Positions 45,530-54,600 of a stretch of 64,000 nucleotides of DNA are shown in pieces. Source of the DNA: JAZKBN01 sp040388605 (GTDB lineage Bacteria; Bacteroidota; Bacteroidia; Cytophagales; Flexibacteraceae). The translations under genes were made by a program, and so were the position numbers. How positions within the stretch are numbered: the first letter of the stretch is position 1; each line of letters starts with the position of its first letter. The stretch spans positions 62,001 through 126,000 of the forward strand of contig JAZKBN010000027.1 in NCBI GenBank assembly GCA_040388605.1, in the 5' to 3' direction. A model generated the notes under the pieces. It was given only the letters and a program-made list of their open reading frames with translations. It ran no database searches and was not told the DNA's origin.

Positions 45530-47259
45530 CTATTTCAGCTCCATTTCAGTAATAATGCTCTGTATTTTATCTTTTAAGCGGGCTTCGACGGCCTTATACT
45601 CGGCAGCATTCTGCAAGGGGGCATTTACACTGAAATAGAACTTAATTTTCGGCTCGGTGCCGCTTGGGCGGGCCGATACCTTGGTTCCGTCTTCGGTAAC
45701 AAATTGCAGCACATTGCTTTTTTCCATATTAATGGGCATTTCAGTACCGGTGCGCAAATCGCGGGTAAAGCCGGTTTTATAGTCCATCATTTGGACAGTA
45801 GGAGATCCGGCAATGGTTTGAGGCGGATTTTTGCGCAGCCTGCTCATCATCTCCTGGATTTCTTCAGCACCGGTTTTGCCTTTCTTGGTAATTGATATAA
45901 GACCCTCAAGATAGAAACCAAACTGCTTGTAAATTTCTGTCAGCAAATCAAACAAGGTAAGCTTGTTGTCTTTTGCATAGGCCATCAGCTCGGCAATTAT
46001 TGCGCAGCTGATAACGGCATCCTTATCGCGAACCTGGTCGCCTACAAGGTAGCCGTAGCTCTCTTCGCCGCCAACAATGAACTTCTTCCTGCCTTCGTAC
46101 TCACGCATGATGCCTGCTATGTACTTGAACCCTGTAAGGGTATCGAAAGCTTCAACACCGTAAGCAGGCGCCATTTTATTCAGCAAATCTGTAGTAACAA
46201 TGGTGGTTACTATCATCTCGTTACCGGTAATGCGGCCGGCTTTTTTCCAGGCATCGAGCATATACCAGAAAATAAGGGTGGCTGTTTGGTTTCCGTTCAG
46301 CAATTGCCATTCGCCATCGCTGTTGCGGGCGGCTATGCCAACCCGGTCGGCGTCAGGGTCGGTAGCCATTACGAGGTCGGCGTTGGTGGCTTTGGCCTGG
46401 TTTACGGCCATGCTCAGGGCTTCGCTTTCTTCAGGGTTAGGATATACAACAGTCGGGAAATTGCCGTTGGGAATAGATTGCTCCTCAACCACATTCACAT
46501 TGNNNNNNNNNNTTTAGCCAACAGGCGCGGTACTAAAGTTATACCTGTTCCGTGAATGGGGGTATATACTATATTAATATCGTGGTTACGCTTTATAACC
46601 TCTTTATCGACAGATAAACCGGCAGCGTACTCAAGATACGCCGAATCAACTTCTTCATCAATCAGGACAATTTTTGATGGGTCGCCCTGCCATTTCACAT
46701 CGTCAATACCTGCAATGCTTTCAACTTCGGCAATTACATTGGTATCGTGCGGGCTAATCATTTGAGCGCCGTCGTTCCAATAGGCTTTGTAGCCGTTATA
46801 TTCTTTTGGGTTGTGCGATGCTGTGAGCACAATACCGCTCTGGCAGCCAAAATGGCGGATGGTAAAGCTCAGTTCAGGAGTTGGGCGCAGGGAAGTAAAG
46901 AAGTAAACTTTGATTCCGTTGGCCGAAAAAACATCGGCGGCAGTTTGCGCAAAGAAAGGACTGTTGTTCCGGCTGTCGTGGGCAATTGCCACGCTAAGCT
47001 CCTGTTCGGGGAAAGACTTTTTAAGGTAGTTGCTCAGGCCTTGTGTGGCCATACCTACCGTATATTTATTCATACGGTTGCTGCCGGCTCCCATTGTGCC
47101 GCGCAAGCCGCCTGTACCGAACTCAAGGTTGCGGTAAAAGCTGTCGGTAAGTTCTGTATCATTACCCTCGGCCTGTAGCTTGCGGATAACGGCTTTGGTG
47201 TCTTCGTCGTAGTTGCCCTGCAACCAAACGTTTACTTTGTCCTGAATTTGCTGTTCCAT
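45530..47259 (-). CDS. Phosphoglucomutase/phosphomannomutase family enzyme
   Basis: Interconverts hexose 1- and 6-phosphates in the cytoplasm, feeding glycogen, cell-wall and polysaccharide precursors. ATG 47259 (MEQQIQDKVNVWL) is preferred over an upstream in-frame start. Family motifs in order: FGTGGLRGTMG, the active phosphoserine loop VLTASHNPKEYNGYK, the metal loop ATDPDADRVG, sugar-binding VGGEESYGYL and phosphate-binding ARPSGTEPKIKFY. The scaffold gap at 46503-46512 falls between VPRLLAK and VNVVEEQ in the middle of the second domain and only a few residues seem to be missing. Length (about 576) and stop TAG are normal. Confidence 0.9.
46503..46512. other. Scaffold gap (10 N) in the phosphoglucomutase gene
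   Basis: Both sides encode the same protein family in order, so this join is trustworthy; only the gap length is arbitrary. Confidence 0.95.
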
Positions 47260-47382
47260 TTCAGAGATAATATGTTTTGTATCAGGCCGGAAAGGTACGC
47301 AGTGCATACCAAAGCGGCAAAAGGATTTATGTTATAAATTGGTTATTAAAACCGTATAAGCTTTTAATTAATACTCCCCCCT

Positions 47383-48102
47383 TTATTTCGTATGGGCTGC
47401 ACGCAGGTAAAGGGCTATCGTATTTTCGAGGCCGAAATACAGGGCATCTGAAATAAGCGCATGACCAATGCTCACCTCGCTTATTTGAGGAATATTGTGA
47501 ATTAGGAATGGCAGGTTAATTAAATCAAGATCATGACCGGCGTTCAGGCCCATTCCCAATGAAACAGCCAGCTCTGCGCAACGCTTATAAGGTGCAATGG
47601 CAGTATCACGATTAATGAGGTAATGTTGGGCGTAAGGTTCAGTATAAAGCTCTATGCGATTGGCACCGGCATGTGCGGCAGCTGATACATACTTTTCATC
47701 AGGATCAGTAAAAACGCTTACACGCGTGCCTGATTCCTTGAGGCGGGCAATAATATTGCTGAGGAAAGACTGATGCTTTACAGTATCCCAGCCGGCATTG
47801 CTGGTTAACACATGCGGACCATCGGGCACGAGCGTGGCCTGGGCAGGCTTAACGCGAGCTACCATTTCCATAAAACGTTCGTCAGGATAGCCTTCAATAT
47901 TGAATTCTGTTTTTACTGCCGGCGCCAGATCTAAAACATCAGCATAGCGAATATGCCTCTCATCAGGCCGCGGGTGTACCGTAATACCTTCGGCACCGAA
48001 ACGCTCGCAATCAAGGGCAACCTGCAATACATTCGGGTTATTGCTGCCACGGGCATTCCTGAGGGTGGCAATTTTATTAATATTTACGCTAAGCTTGGCC
48101 AT
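47383..48102 (-). CDS. pdxJ: Pyridoxine 5'-phosphate synthase
   Basis: Last step of the deoxyxylulose-5-phosphate-dependent vitamin B6 route: condenses 1-deoxyxylulose 5-phosphate with 3-amino-2-oxopropyl phosphate to pyridoxine 5'-phosphate. A 239-residue TIM-barrel protein with family signatures LSVNINKIATLRNARG at the start, GITVHPRPDERHI, IEGYPDERF, TLVPDGP, GANRIELYTEPYA, GLNAGHDLDLINL and EVSIGHALISDAL. Its start lies 13 bases after the fmt stop on the same strand, so it is probably translated from a common mRNA. Confidence 0.95.
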   Translation of the reverse strand: MAKLSVNINKIATLRNARGSNNPNVLQVALDCERFGAEGITVHPRPDERHIRYADVLDLAPAVKTEFNIEGYPDERFMEMVARVKPAQATLVPDGPHVLTSNAGWDTVKHQSFLSNIIARLKESGTRVSVFTDPDEKYVSAAAHAGANRIELYTEPYAQHYLINRDTAIAPYKRCAELAVSLGMGLNAGHDLDLINLPFLIHNIPQISEVSIGHALISDALYFGLENTIALYLRAAHTK

Positions 48103-48115
48103 GCCTTAGTTGAAA

Positions 48116-49069
48116 TCAGATTTTATTGCCCGCAAGGAAAGTTTTGGCATTCATCGACTTTTTGCCTTCCGGAACAAATTCATCGAGTGAAATAAACCCA
48201 TCGCCGGTTTTAATATGGATATAAGTCTTACCGTCGCTCAGGGTTGAACCGACGGGGGCATTGCTCCCCTGCCCTGCCGGGGCCTCGGCAGATATAGCGG
48301 CATCAAAAACCGCGCTTATTTTCAGCAGCTTATAGATTTTCCCGTTAATATTAGCCCAGGCTCCCGGGTAAGGGCTTAAACCCCTTACAAAATTTACCAG
48401 CTCAGCAGATGTTCGGTTAAAATCTGCCTCGCAGTTTTCGCGGAAAAGCTTTGGAGCCAATTTAGGCTCGGCACTTTGCCTTTGCGGAACCGGCTGCACC
48501 GTTCCGGCATCTATGGCCTTAACGGTACGCAATACCAAATCTGCTCCCAGCTTCATGAGGCGCTCGTATAAAGTACCTACATTATCATCCGGATGAACGG
48601 GTTCCTTTTCCTGTAAAATAAGGTCACCGGTATCTATTTCATGCTGCAGGAAAAACGTGCTGACGCCGGTTTCGGTTTCCCCGTTCATAATGGCCCAATT
48701 AATAGGCGCTGCGCCCCTGTAATCAGGCAAAAGCGATGCATGAAGGTTAAATGTACCCTTGGCCGGCATGTTCCATACCAATTCAGGAAGCATGCGGAAG
48801 GCAACCACTATTTGTAAATCAGCGTTATAAGATCGCAGGGTTTCGAGGAATTCCGGGTTTTTCAGCTTTTCAGGCTGCAGCACCGGGATACCATGCTTTA
48901 AAGCAGCTTCTTTAACTGCAGACGGCACCAACTTCAGCCCCCTCCCGGCCGGCTTATCGGGCGCAGTAATTACAGCAACCACATTATAACCATGCTCCAC
49001 TAAAATTTCCAAAGACGAAACCGCAAACTCCGGCGTGCCCATGAAAATTATACGTAAGGAAGAATTCAT
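48116..49069 (-). CDS. fmt: Methionyl-tRNA formyltransferase
   Basis: Formylates Met on initiator tRNA with 10-formyltetrahydrofolate. 317 residues, the usual length: RIIFMGTPEFAVSSLEIL at the start, the DKPAGRG loop, the folate-site NLHASLLPDYRGAAPINWA with the catalytic Asn-His-Asp set, HEIDTGDLI, and the C-terminal tRNA-binding domain (NFVRGLSPYPGAWANI). It ends in TGA (48116-48118) after AGNKI, a natural family end. This is direct evidence that TGA is a stop in this part of the window. Confidence 0.95.
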   Translation of the reverse strand: MNSSLRIIFMGTPEFAVSSLEILVEHGYNVVAVITAPDKPAGRGLKLVPSAVKEAALKHGIPVLQPEKLKNPEFLETLRSYNADLQIVVAFRMLPELVWNMPAKGTFNLHASLLPDYRGAAPINWAIMNGETETGVSTFFLQHEIDTGDLILQEKEPVHPDDNVGTLYERLMKLGADLVLRTVKAIDAGTVQPVPQRQSAEPKLAPKLFRENCEADFNRTSAELVNFVRGLSPYPGAWANINGKIYKLLKISAVFDAAISAEAPAGQGSNAPVGSTLSDGKTYIHIKTGDGFISLDEFVPEGKKSMNAKTFLAGNKI

Positions 49070-49144
49070 TCAGTTTGGAAATTGGGTAGATTAAAACCGG
49101 AAAAGGGCTACAGGCATTTGATTTGTAAATACAGGCGTAAGTAT

Positions 49145-50416
49145 TTACCTCATAATTGTCTGTACCCTGTCAGGTCCTGTACTAATGAGCTGAACAGGTA
49201 TGCCTACAGCCTTTTCAATAAAGAGAACATATTCCTTAAGCGCTCCGGGGAGATCATCATAAGTATTTATGCCATCTAATGAACAGTTCCAGCCGGCTAA
49301 TGTGGTGTAAACAGGCTCAGGGTTTTCGGCGGTAAGGTCGTAAGGCAAGCGGTCTGTTTCTGAACCGTCGGCAAGCTTATAGGCTGTGCATACTTTTATT
49401 TCTTCGAATATATTCAGCACATCGGCCTTCATCATCATCAGGCTTGTGGCACCGTTAATCATGCAGGCATAACGCAGCGCAGGCAAATCAAGCCAGCCGG
49501 TACGGCGCGGACGGCCTGTAGTACTGCCAAACTCATTCCCTTCCTTACGAATTGCTTCGCCGGTTTCCTCGTTAAGCTCAGTAGGGAACGGCCCACTGCC
49601 TACTCTTGTGCAATAGGCTTTGAATATGCCGAACACCCGGCCAATTTTGCCGGGCGCAATACCCAGCCCGGTGCAGGCGCCGGCAGCCATTGTGGTACTT
49701 GATGTAACGAAGGGATAACTGCCGAAATCAATATCGAGCAGGGCGCCCTGGGCACCTTCGGCCAAAATGGTTTCGCCGGCGGCAAGGGCATGGTTCACCA
49801 TGTACTCGGTATCTGTTATGTTAAATGTTTTCAGGAACTCTATGGCAGAGAAAAAATCAGCTTCAAGGGCATCAAGGTCACCTGAATCGAACCCGGAAGT
49901 TTTTAATGCTGCCAAGTGGCTGTCGCGCAAATAACGATACTTTTCATTGAATTGGCTGCTCAGTAAATCGCCGACACGGAGGCCTTTGCGGGCATATTTA
50001 TCTTCATAAGCCGGGCCTATGCCTTTTAAGGTGCTGCCTATTTTGTTGGTTCCGCGGGCCTTCTCTGCACCGGCATCAAGCAACCTGTGGGTAGGTAAAA
50101 TTAAGGCTGTGCGTTTTGAAATATAGAGGTTGGAACGGGCATCTATACCACGCTCGGTAAGCTTGCTGATTTCGTTCCTGAACGTAAGGGCATCGAGCAC
50201 AACCCCGTTGCCTATTATATTTTTAATTCCCGGGTGAAAAATACCCGACGGAATCTGGTGGAGCACATGCTTTATGCCGTCGAAAACAAGCGTATGCCCG
50301 GCATTAGGACCACCCTGGAAACGGGCTACCACATTGTATTTGGGGGCTATAAAATCGACTATTTTCCCTTTACCCTCGTCGCCCCACTGCATTCCCAAAA
50401 GTACATCAGCTGCCAT
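49145..50416 (-). CDS. purA: Adenylosuccinate synthetase
   Basis: GTP-dependent conversion of IMP and aspartate to adenylosuccinate, the first step from IMP to AMP. 423 residues with LGMQWGDEGKGKIVD at the N-terminus, GGPNAGHT, KGIGPAYEDKYARKGLR, ILAEGAQGALLDIDFGSYP, TTGRPRRTGWLDLPAL and a C-terminal VQLISTGPDRVQTI. Complete, stop TAA. It lies upstream of fmt and pdxJ on the same strand. Confidence 0.96.
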   Translation of the reverse strand: MAADVLLGMQWGDEGKGKIVDFIAPKYNVVARFQGGPNAGHTLVFDGIKHVLHQIPSGIFHPGIKNIIGNGVVLDALTFRNEISKLTERGIDARSNLYISKRTALILPTHRLLDAGAEKARGTNKIGSTLKGIGPAYEDKYARKGLRVGDLLSSQFNEKYRYLRDSHLAALKTSGFDSGDLDALEADFFSAIEFLKTFNITDTEYMVNHALAAGETILAEGAQGALLDIDFGSYPFVTSSTTMAAGACTGLGIAPGKIGRVFGIFKAYCTRVGSGPFPTELNEETGEAIRKEGNEFGSTTGRPRRTGWLDLPALRYACMINGATSLMMMKADVLNIFEEIKVCTAYKLADGSETDRLPYDLTAENPEPVYTTLAGWNCSLDGINTYDDLPGALKEYVLFIEKAVGIPVQLISTGPDRVQTIMR

Positions 50417-50493
50417 GTAACGATAATTGTATTTGATAAACAGACCGGCAAAAGTACCGCTGCGCTACGGGGGTGCAAGTTACGGCACTAAAT

Positions 50494-50533
50494 GCAAAAG
50501 CCGACCCCCGCTTTGCAGGGACCGGCCTTTTTT
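50494..50533 (-). terminator. Intrinsic terminator after the PorP/SprF-like gene
   Basis: GC-rich hairpin with arms GGCCGGTCCC and GGGGTCGGC on the minus strand followed by TTTTGCATTT, between the PorP/SprF-like stop and purA. Confidence 0.65.
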
Positions 50534-50583
50534 AAGCAAAAATTACGGCCTTTATTTTCACAGGCCGGCAATATTCCCGTAAA

Positions 50584-51528
50584 TCAGAAATATCGGGGTG
50601 TTAAGATCTGAGGCTTGCGGAAGAAATAATCGAAGCCTATGAAAATTTCATGGGTTCCGTTATTATAAGCATTAAAGCCGTTGGTGCTCCAGTCATGCGC
50701 ATAACCAAGCCACCACTGCTTACCAAGAAATACCTGGACGCTGGCCGCAAGGGCATCGAAGTTGCGTAAAGAAACACCACCCATGAGGAAATCCTGGTAG
50801 ATGATAGTGCCGTTAATGTCGGCCTGCACCGGGCTGTTGGCTGCCAGGCGAACCATTCCGCTTGGCTTGAACTGGAAGTCTTCGTTTATGCGAAACACCC
50901 CGCCTGCTGTTGCAAAGTAGTGGCGAATCAACTGCGATTTATTACCTGAATCAGCACCCGCAACATACAGATTATGGTTCAGGATATTAGGAACAGAGAA
51001 ACCCGCAAAGAAGTTCTTATTGAAGTAATAAATACCTGTTCCGAAATTCGGGTAATTGAATGTCTGGCGCTCGCTGAAAGAAGGGTCGTTGGCCTGGGCT
51101 GTATTAACTGAGGCAAAATCGCCGGTTGCCTGCTGGTATGTTGCCTGCAGGCCCATGCTCAGGGTACCCTTTTGAATTTTAATGCGGTAAGCACCTATTG
51201 CATTCAGGTGGGTCTGGCTGAGAACACCAACCTTCTGATTGCTGAAGTTTATACCAATGGCAAACTTATCGTTCAGGAGCGGGCTATGCAGGCTGCCGTT
51301 TATTGAAGTGGGCGCACCATCTATACCTACCCATTGCTGGCGATACAGCAGGATACCGCTTACCGAACCACGACTGCCGGCATAAGCAGGGTTAATGGCC
51401 AGGCCGTTGTAAAGATATTGGCTGTACAAGACATCCTGCTGGGCAATGGCCGAACCGCCGGTTGCAAGAACCAGCATAAGCAGGAACAGGCTTTTAACAG
51501 AATAAATATTTTTCATGATTGCGTTCAT
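50584..51528 (-). CDS. PorP/SprF-family outer-membrane protein (T9SS/gliding)
   Basis: A 314-residue outer-membrane beta-barrel-like protein of the PorP/SprF family, members of which help T9SS anchor or export particular surface proteins. ATG 51528 or ATG 51516 opens a signal peptide (SLFLLMLVLATGGSAIAQ). The family start QDVLYSQYLYNGLAINPAYAG is complete, followed by repeated short beta strands and GYAHDWSTNGF near the end. It is directly downstream of a CHU_C protein, the usual arrangement in which PorP/SprF serves its neighbour as a dedicated partner. It ends in TGA (50584-50586). Confidence 0.9.
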   Translation of the reverse strand: MNAIMKNIYSVKSLFLLMLVLATGGSAIAQQDVLYSQYLYNGLAINPAYAGSRGSVSGILLYRQQWVGIDGAPTSINGSLHSPLLNDKFAIGINFSNQKVGVLSQTHLNAIGAYRIKIQKGTLSMGLQATYQQATGDFASVNTAQANDPSFSERQTFNYPNFGTGIYYFNKNFFAGFSVPNILNHNLYVAGADSGNKSQLIRHYFATAGGVFRINEDFQFKPSGMVRLAANSPVQADINGTIIYQDFLMGGVSLRNFDALAASVQVFLGKQWWLGYAHDWSTNGFNAYNNGTHEIFIGFDYFFRKPQILTPRYF

Positions 51529-51624
51529 GTTATTGTATTGTTGCAGGCAAGCAGGTTCTTAAGCCTTCAGGTTGCCTTGCTGATTTCTTAGTTTTTGCCG
51601 GAAGAATTGGCTTGTATTTTTTAA

Positions 51625-51680
51625 AGCTCCGGGGTTACCCGGCCTTTTGCATAGATAGCTCCAGGAAAAGGCCGGCAACC
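51625..51680 (-). terminator. Long hairpin after the CHU_C gene
   Basis: GGTTACCCGGCCTTTT and AAAAGGCCGGCAACC form a long imperfect stem around a 17-base loop; it is followed on the minus strand by GGAGCTTTAAAAAA. It separates the CHU_C gene from the porP/sprF-like gene and may attenuate rather than stop transcription. Confidence 0.55.
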
Positions 51681-51693
51681 GGGTAAAAACGCT

Positions 51694-54600
51694 TTACTTT
51701 TTAATGGTAATGAACCTAATCATTGGCTTGCTGCCGTCATGCGGATCTGCCACGTAGTAATAAGTGCCGTCAGGTACCGGGCCGTCGCCGAGCGATATGC
51801 CTAAAGTCGGTTTGCCGTCCCAATCGTTTTTGTATTTGGAAGAGTAATATACTTTACCTCCCCAAAGGTTATAAACGGTAAGCTCGAGGTTGGTTTTAAG
51901 CTCGTCGAGGTTCGTGATAACGAAATAATCATTTACGTTATCGCCGTTAGGTGAGAAGCCTTCAGGTATTTCCAAAGAAAACGGAGGGGGCTCAGGTACG
52001 GTGAAGTACACTTTAAACTCGGTGGTCTTCTGCCCTTTGTCGCAAACTTTAACAGTAATGGAGTCCTGGCCTGAGCGATGCTTATCAGCGGTATAGGTAA
52101 TGTAGCCGTTGTTTGGGTCTATTGATATTACACCCAGGAACGGACCGTTAGTAACCGCAACACAACCGGTATCTATATTACAGTTGGCATCTGATACCGT
52201 TTTTACCCCGTTTACCGTAGCCTTGCGGCCATCGAAATCGGCAGTACCGATGTATTGGTCAGTGGATACAGGCTCGTTATTAATGATCCTGAAAATTACC
52301 GTATCAAGGGATGATACTACAGGCATACCTAAGTCATAAATTCTCAGGATAAGTGTATCATCGCCTATTTGCCCTGCATTGGGGTAGTAGGAAACTATTC
52401 CGGAAGAGGGCTCAACCTGTGCAACACCGTATTTGTTTGCATCGCGCACAAGATCATGGTGGGTTGGGTCAATATTGTTATTCCTGTCAGAGTTATCGGC
52501 ATTAGGGTCAACGGTGGTTGTCCAGGTGGTTGGTTGGGTACAGGTGGCAGATACTTCCCTTATGGTTTTATGGGTAATTGGAGCCGAGTTGACCAAGGTT
52601 ATCCATACGGTATCTATTGTGCTCCTTGTGAATGGCGTGGGCAGGTTTGTAAAAATCTCGAACAGTGCATAATCTTTTCCTGTTTTGCCTTGGCCGGGAG
52701 AAAAATCCCATGTTTTGTATGAATCGCTCAGTACGGGATCAAAGCCAACAGTAGGAGAAGTCATAAGTGATGTAGGCTTTTTACGTACCACAATATTCAC
52801 CTTGTCAATTACATCAAGTGATGAAGTAATATAGGCAAGCGGGTCTATGGTAATTTTAGGGCCGTTAACATCTCCATAATATAAGGCGGTTTTTCCTACC
52901 GGTCTTGGGGCAGTAGGTAAAGTAACAATAATGGTATCGTTTACCTGGTAAGCCTGCGGGTTTGAACCATTATCTTCTATCTGAACAACAACAGTATCAA
53001 TTCCGCCTGTAGCTCCTTCGGCAGGCGTGTATTTAACATCGGTCCTGGTACTGTTATTTGCAGGAACGGTAGTAAACAAACCCTGCTTATTAGATGCCTT
53101 AATAATGCTTACCTTCTTAGGGTCGATATTGCCGTTAATATCGCTGTTATCAGTATTCGGGTTAATTGTAACAGCATCGTAATTTAAAAGGGTAAACCTT
53201 GTAGTCTTCGCCACCGGCGCAGAATTGATGATGTTAAACACAGCTGTATCTCTGCCAATAGAGGTTAAAGTACCTGCGAAATTGGTGTAATAAGAAATAA
53301 ACACTGAGTCGACACCATCTTTAGTTGCCAAAAGCTTATAGTTCAGCGTGGCATCAGCATTGAAGGAAGGGGTACCTTTAAATCCTTTTTGACCGGTAAC
53401 CTTTACCGTTGAAAGATTAACAGAGCTGATTACCGGGAAATTGTTATCGAAGGGGTTGAAAACAAATACGGAATCAGTTGACCTTTTATTAAGAATATAG
53501 TTATTTACCTTACCCCGAGCTAAAGGACCAACTGCAGAGTGAATAAATATTTTGTAACGGGCGGTGTCAAACGGCAGGCCGTTATCCCTAATTCTCATGT
53601 AAATGGTATCAAATTCACCATTCCTGAAAACAGGGCGGTAAGTAACTATTCCGTTGGTAACAGTAACGGTTCCTTTGGCCAGGTGCCTTGCAGAATCCTG
53701 TACCAAAGTTGACTTAACAATGTTATTGTTAATATCAGTAATTCGAGGCACAATTTGCACAGGCGTCATATCGCTCAATTGAACTGTTGTGTCAGCAACA
53801 CTTGGAGGTGAATTATGCAGGTTTATGAATATAGTATCAGTAACCGAGCTTCGAAGGGCGGGAATTGCAGTTGTGGACACCCTGATAACCATTGTATCAA
53901 CACCGGTAATAAAATTAGTGCTGCCTACATAAGTGAACTCTCCCGGAGAGCCACCTACAGCACTGGCAAGGCCTTTACGCGGGGTTTTAATTACCACTAC
54001 GCTAAAAGGATCCTGTGAGGCAAAGGGAGAATTGTTTTGAAGCGGCCTAAGTCGTACAGCGTTTGATGAACCTATTTCATAGGTTACATAGTCATTAATA
54101 TTTGTTATGAATTGGCGCTGGGGTATTGTGAAAACAACGGTATCAACAGCAGAATATACAGGCAGACCGGAGTCAAAAATCCTGATAAAAACTGTATCCT
54201 CACCGGTTTCAGTCAGGCGTGGTACATATCTAACCGCATCTCCGTTAAATATTATAGATGCAGTACCTTTATGAAGGCCCCTATCTGTAATTATTACACT
54301 ACGGTTTCTGATAAGATTCCCGTTAGGGTCACTGTTGTTGTCATTAAATCTTGAGGTGTCACCTTCAATGGTAGTCATTGTTTCCCTGTTGATAACTGCC
54401 ACCGGCGGGTTATTCACAATGGTGAAGAAAATGGTATCGTAGCGGCAATCACCGAAATTAGGGGCTGTGGTGGCGCATACTTTTACAATTACAGAATCGC
54501 GGCCTACAGATGAACATGCAGGGGTATAGGTCAGGCTTCCGTCACCGTTAAAGGTCATGGTGCCTTTTCTCGGCGTACCGAAAGTACCGGGGGCCTGTGA

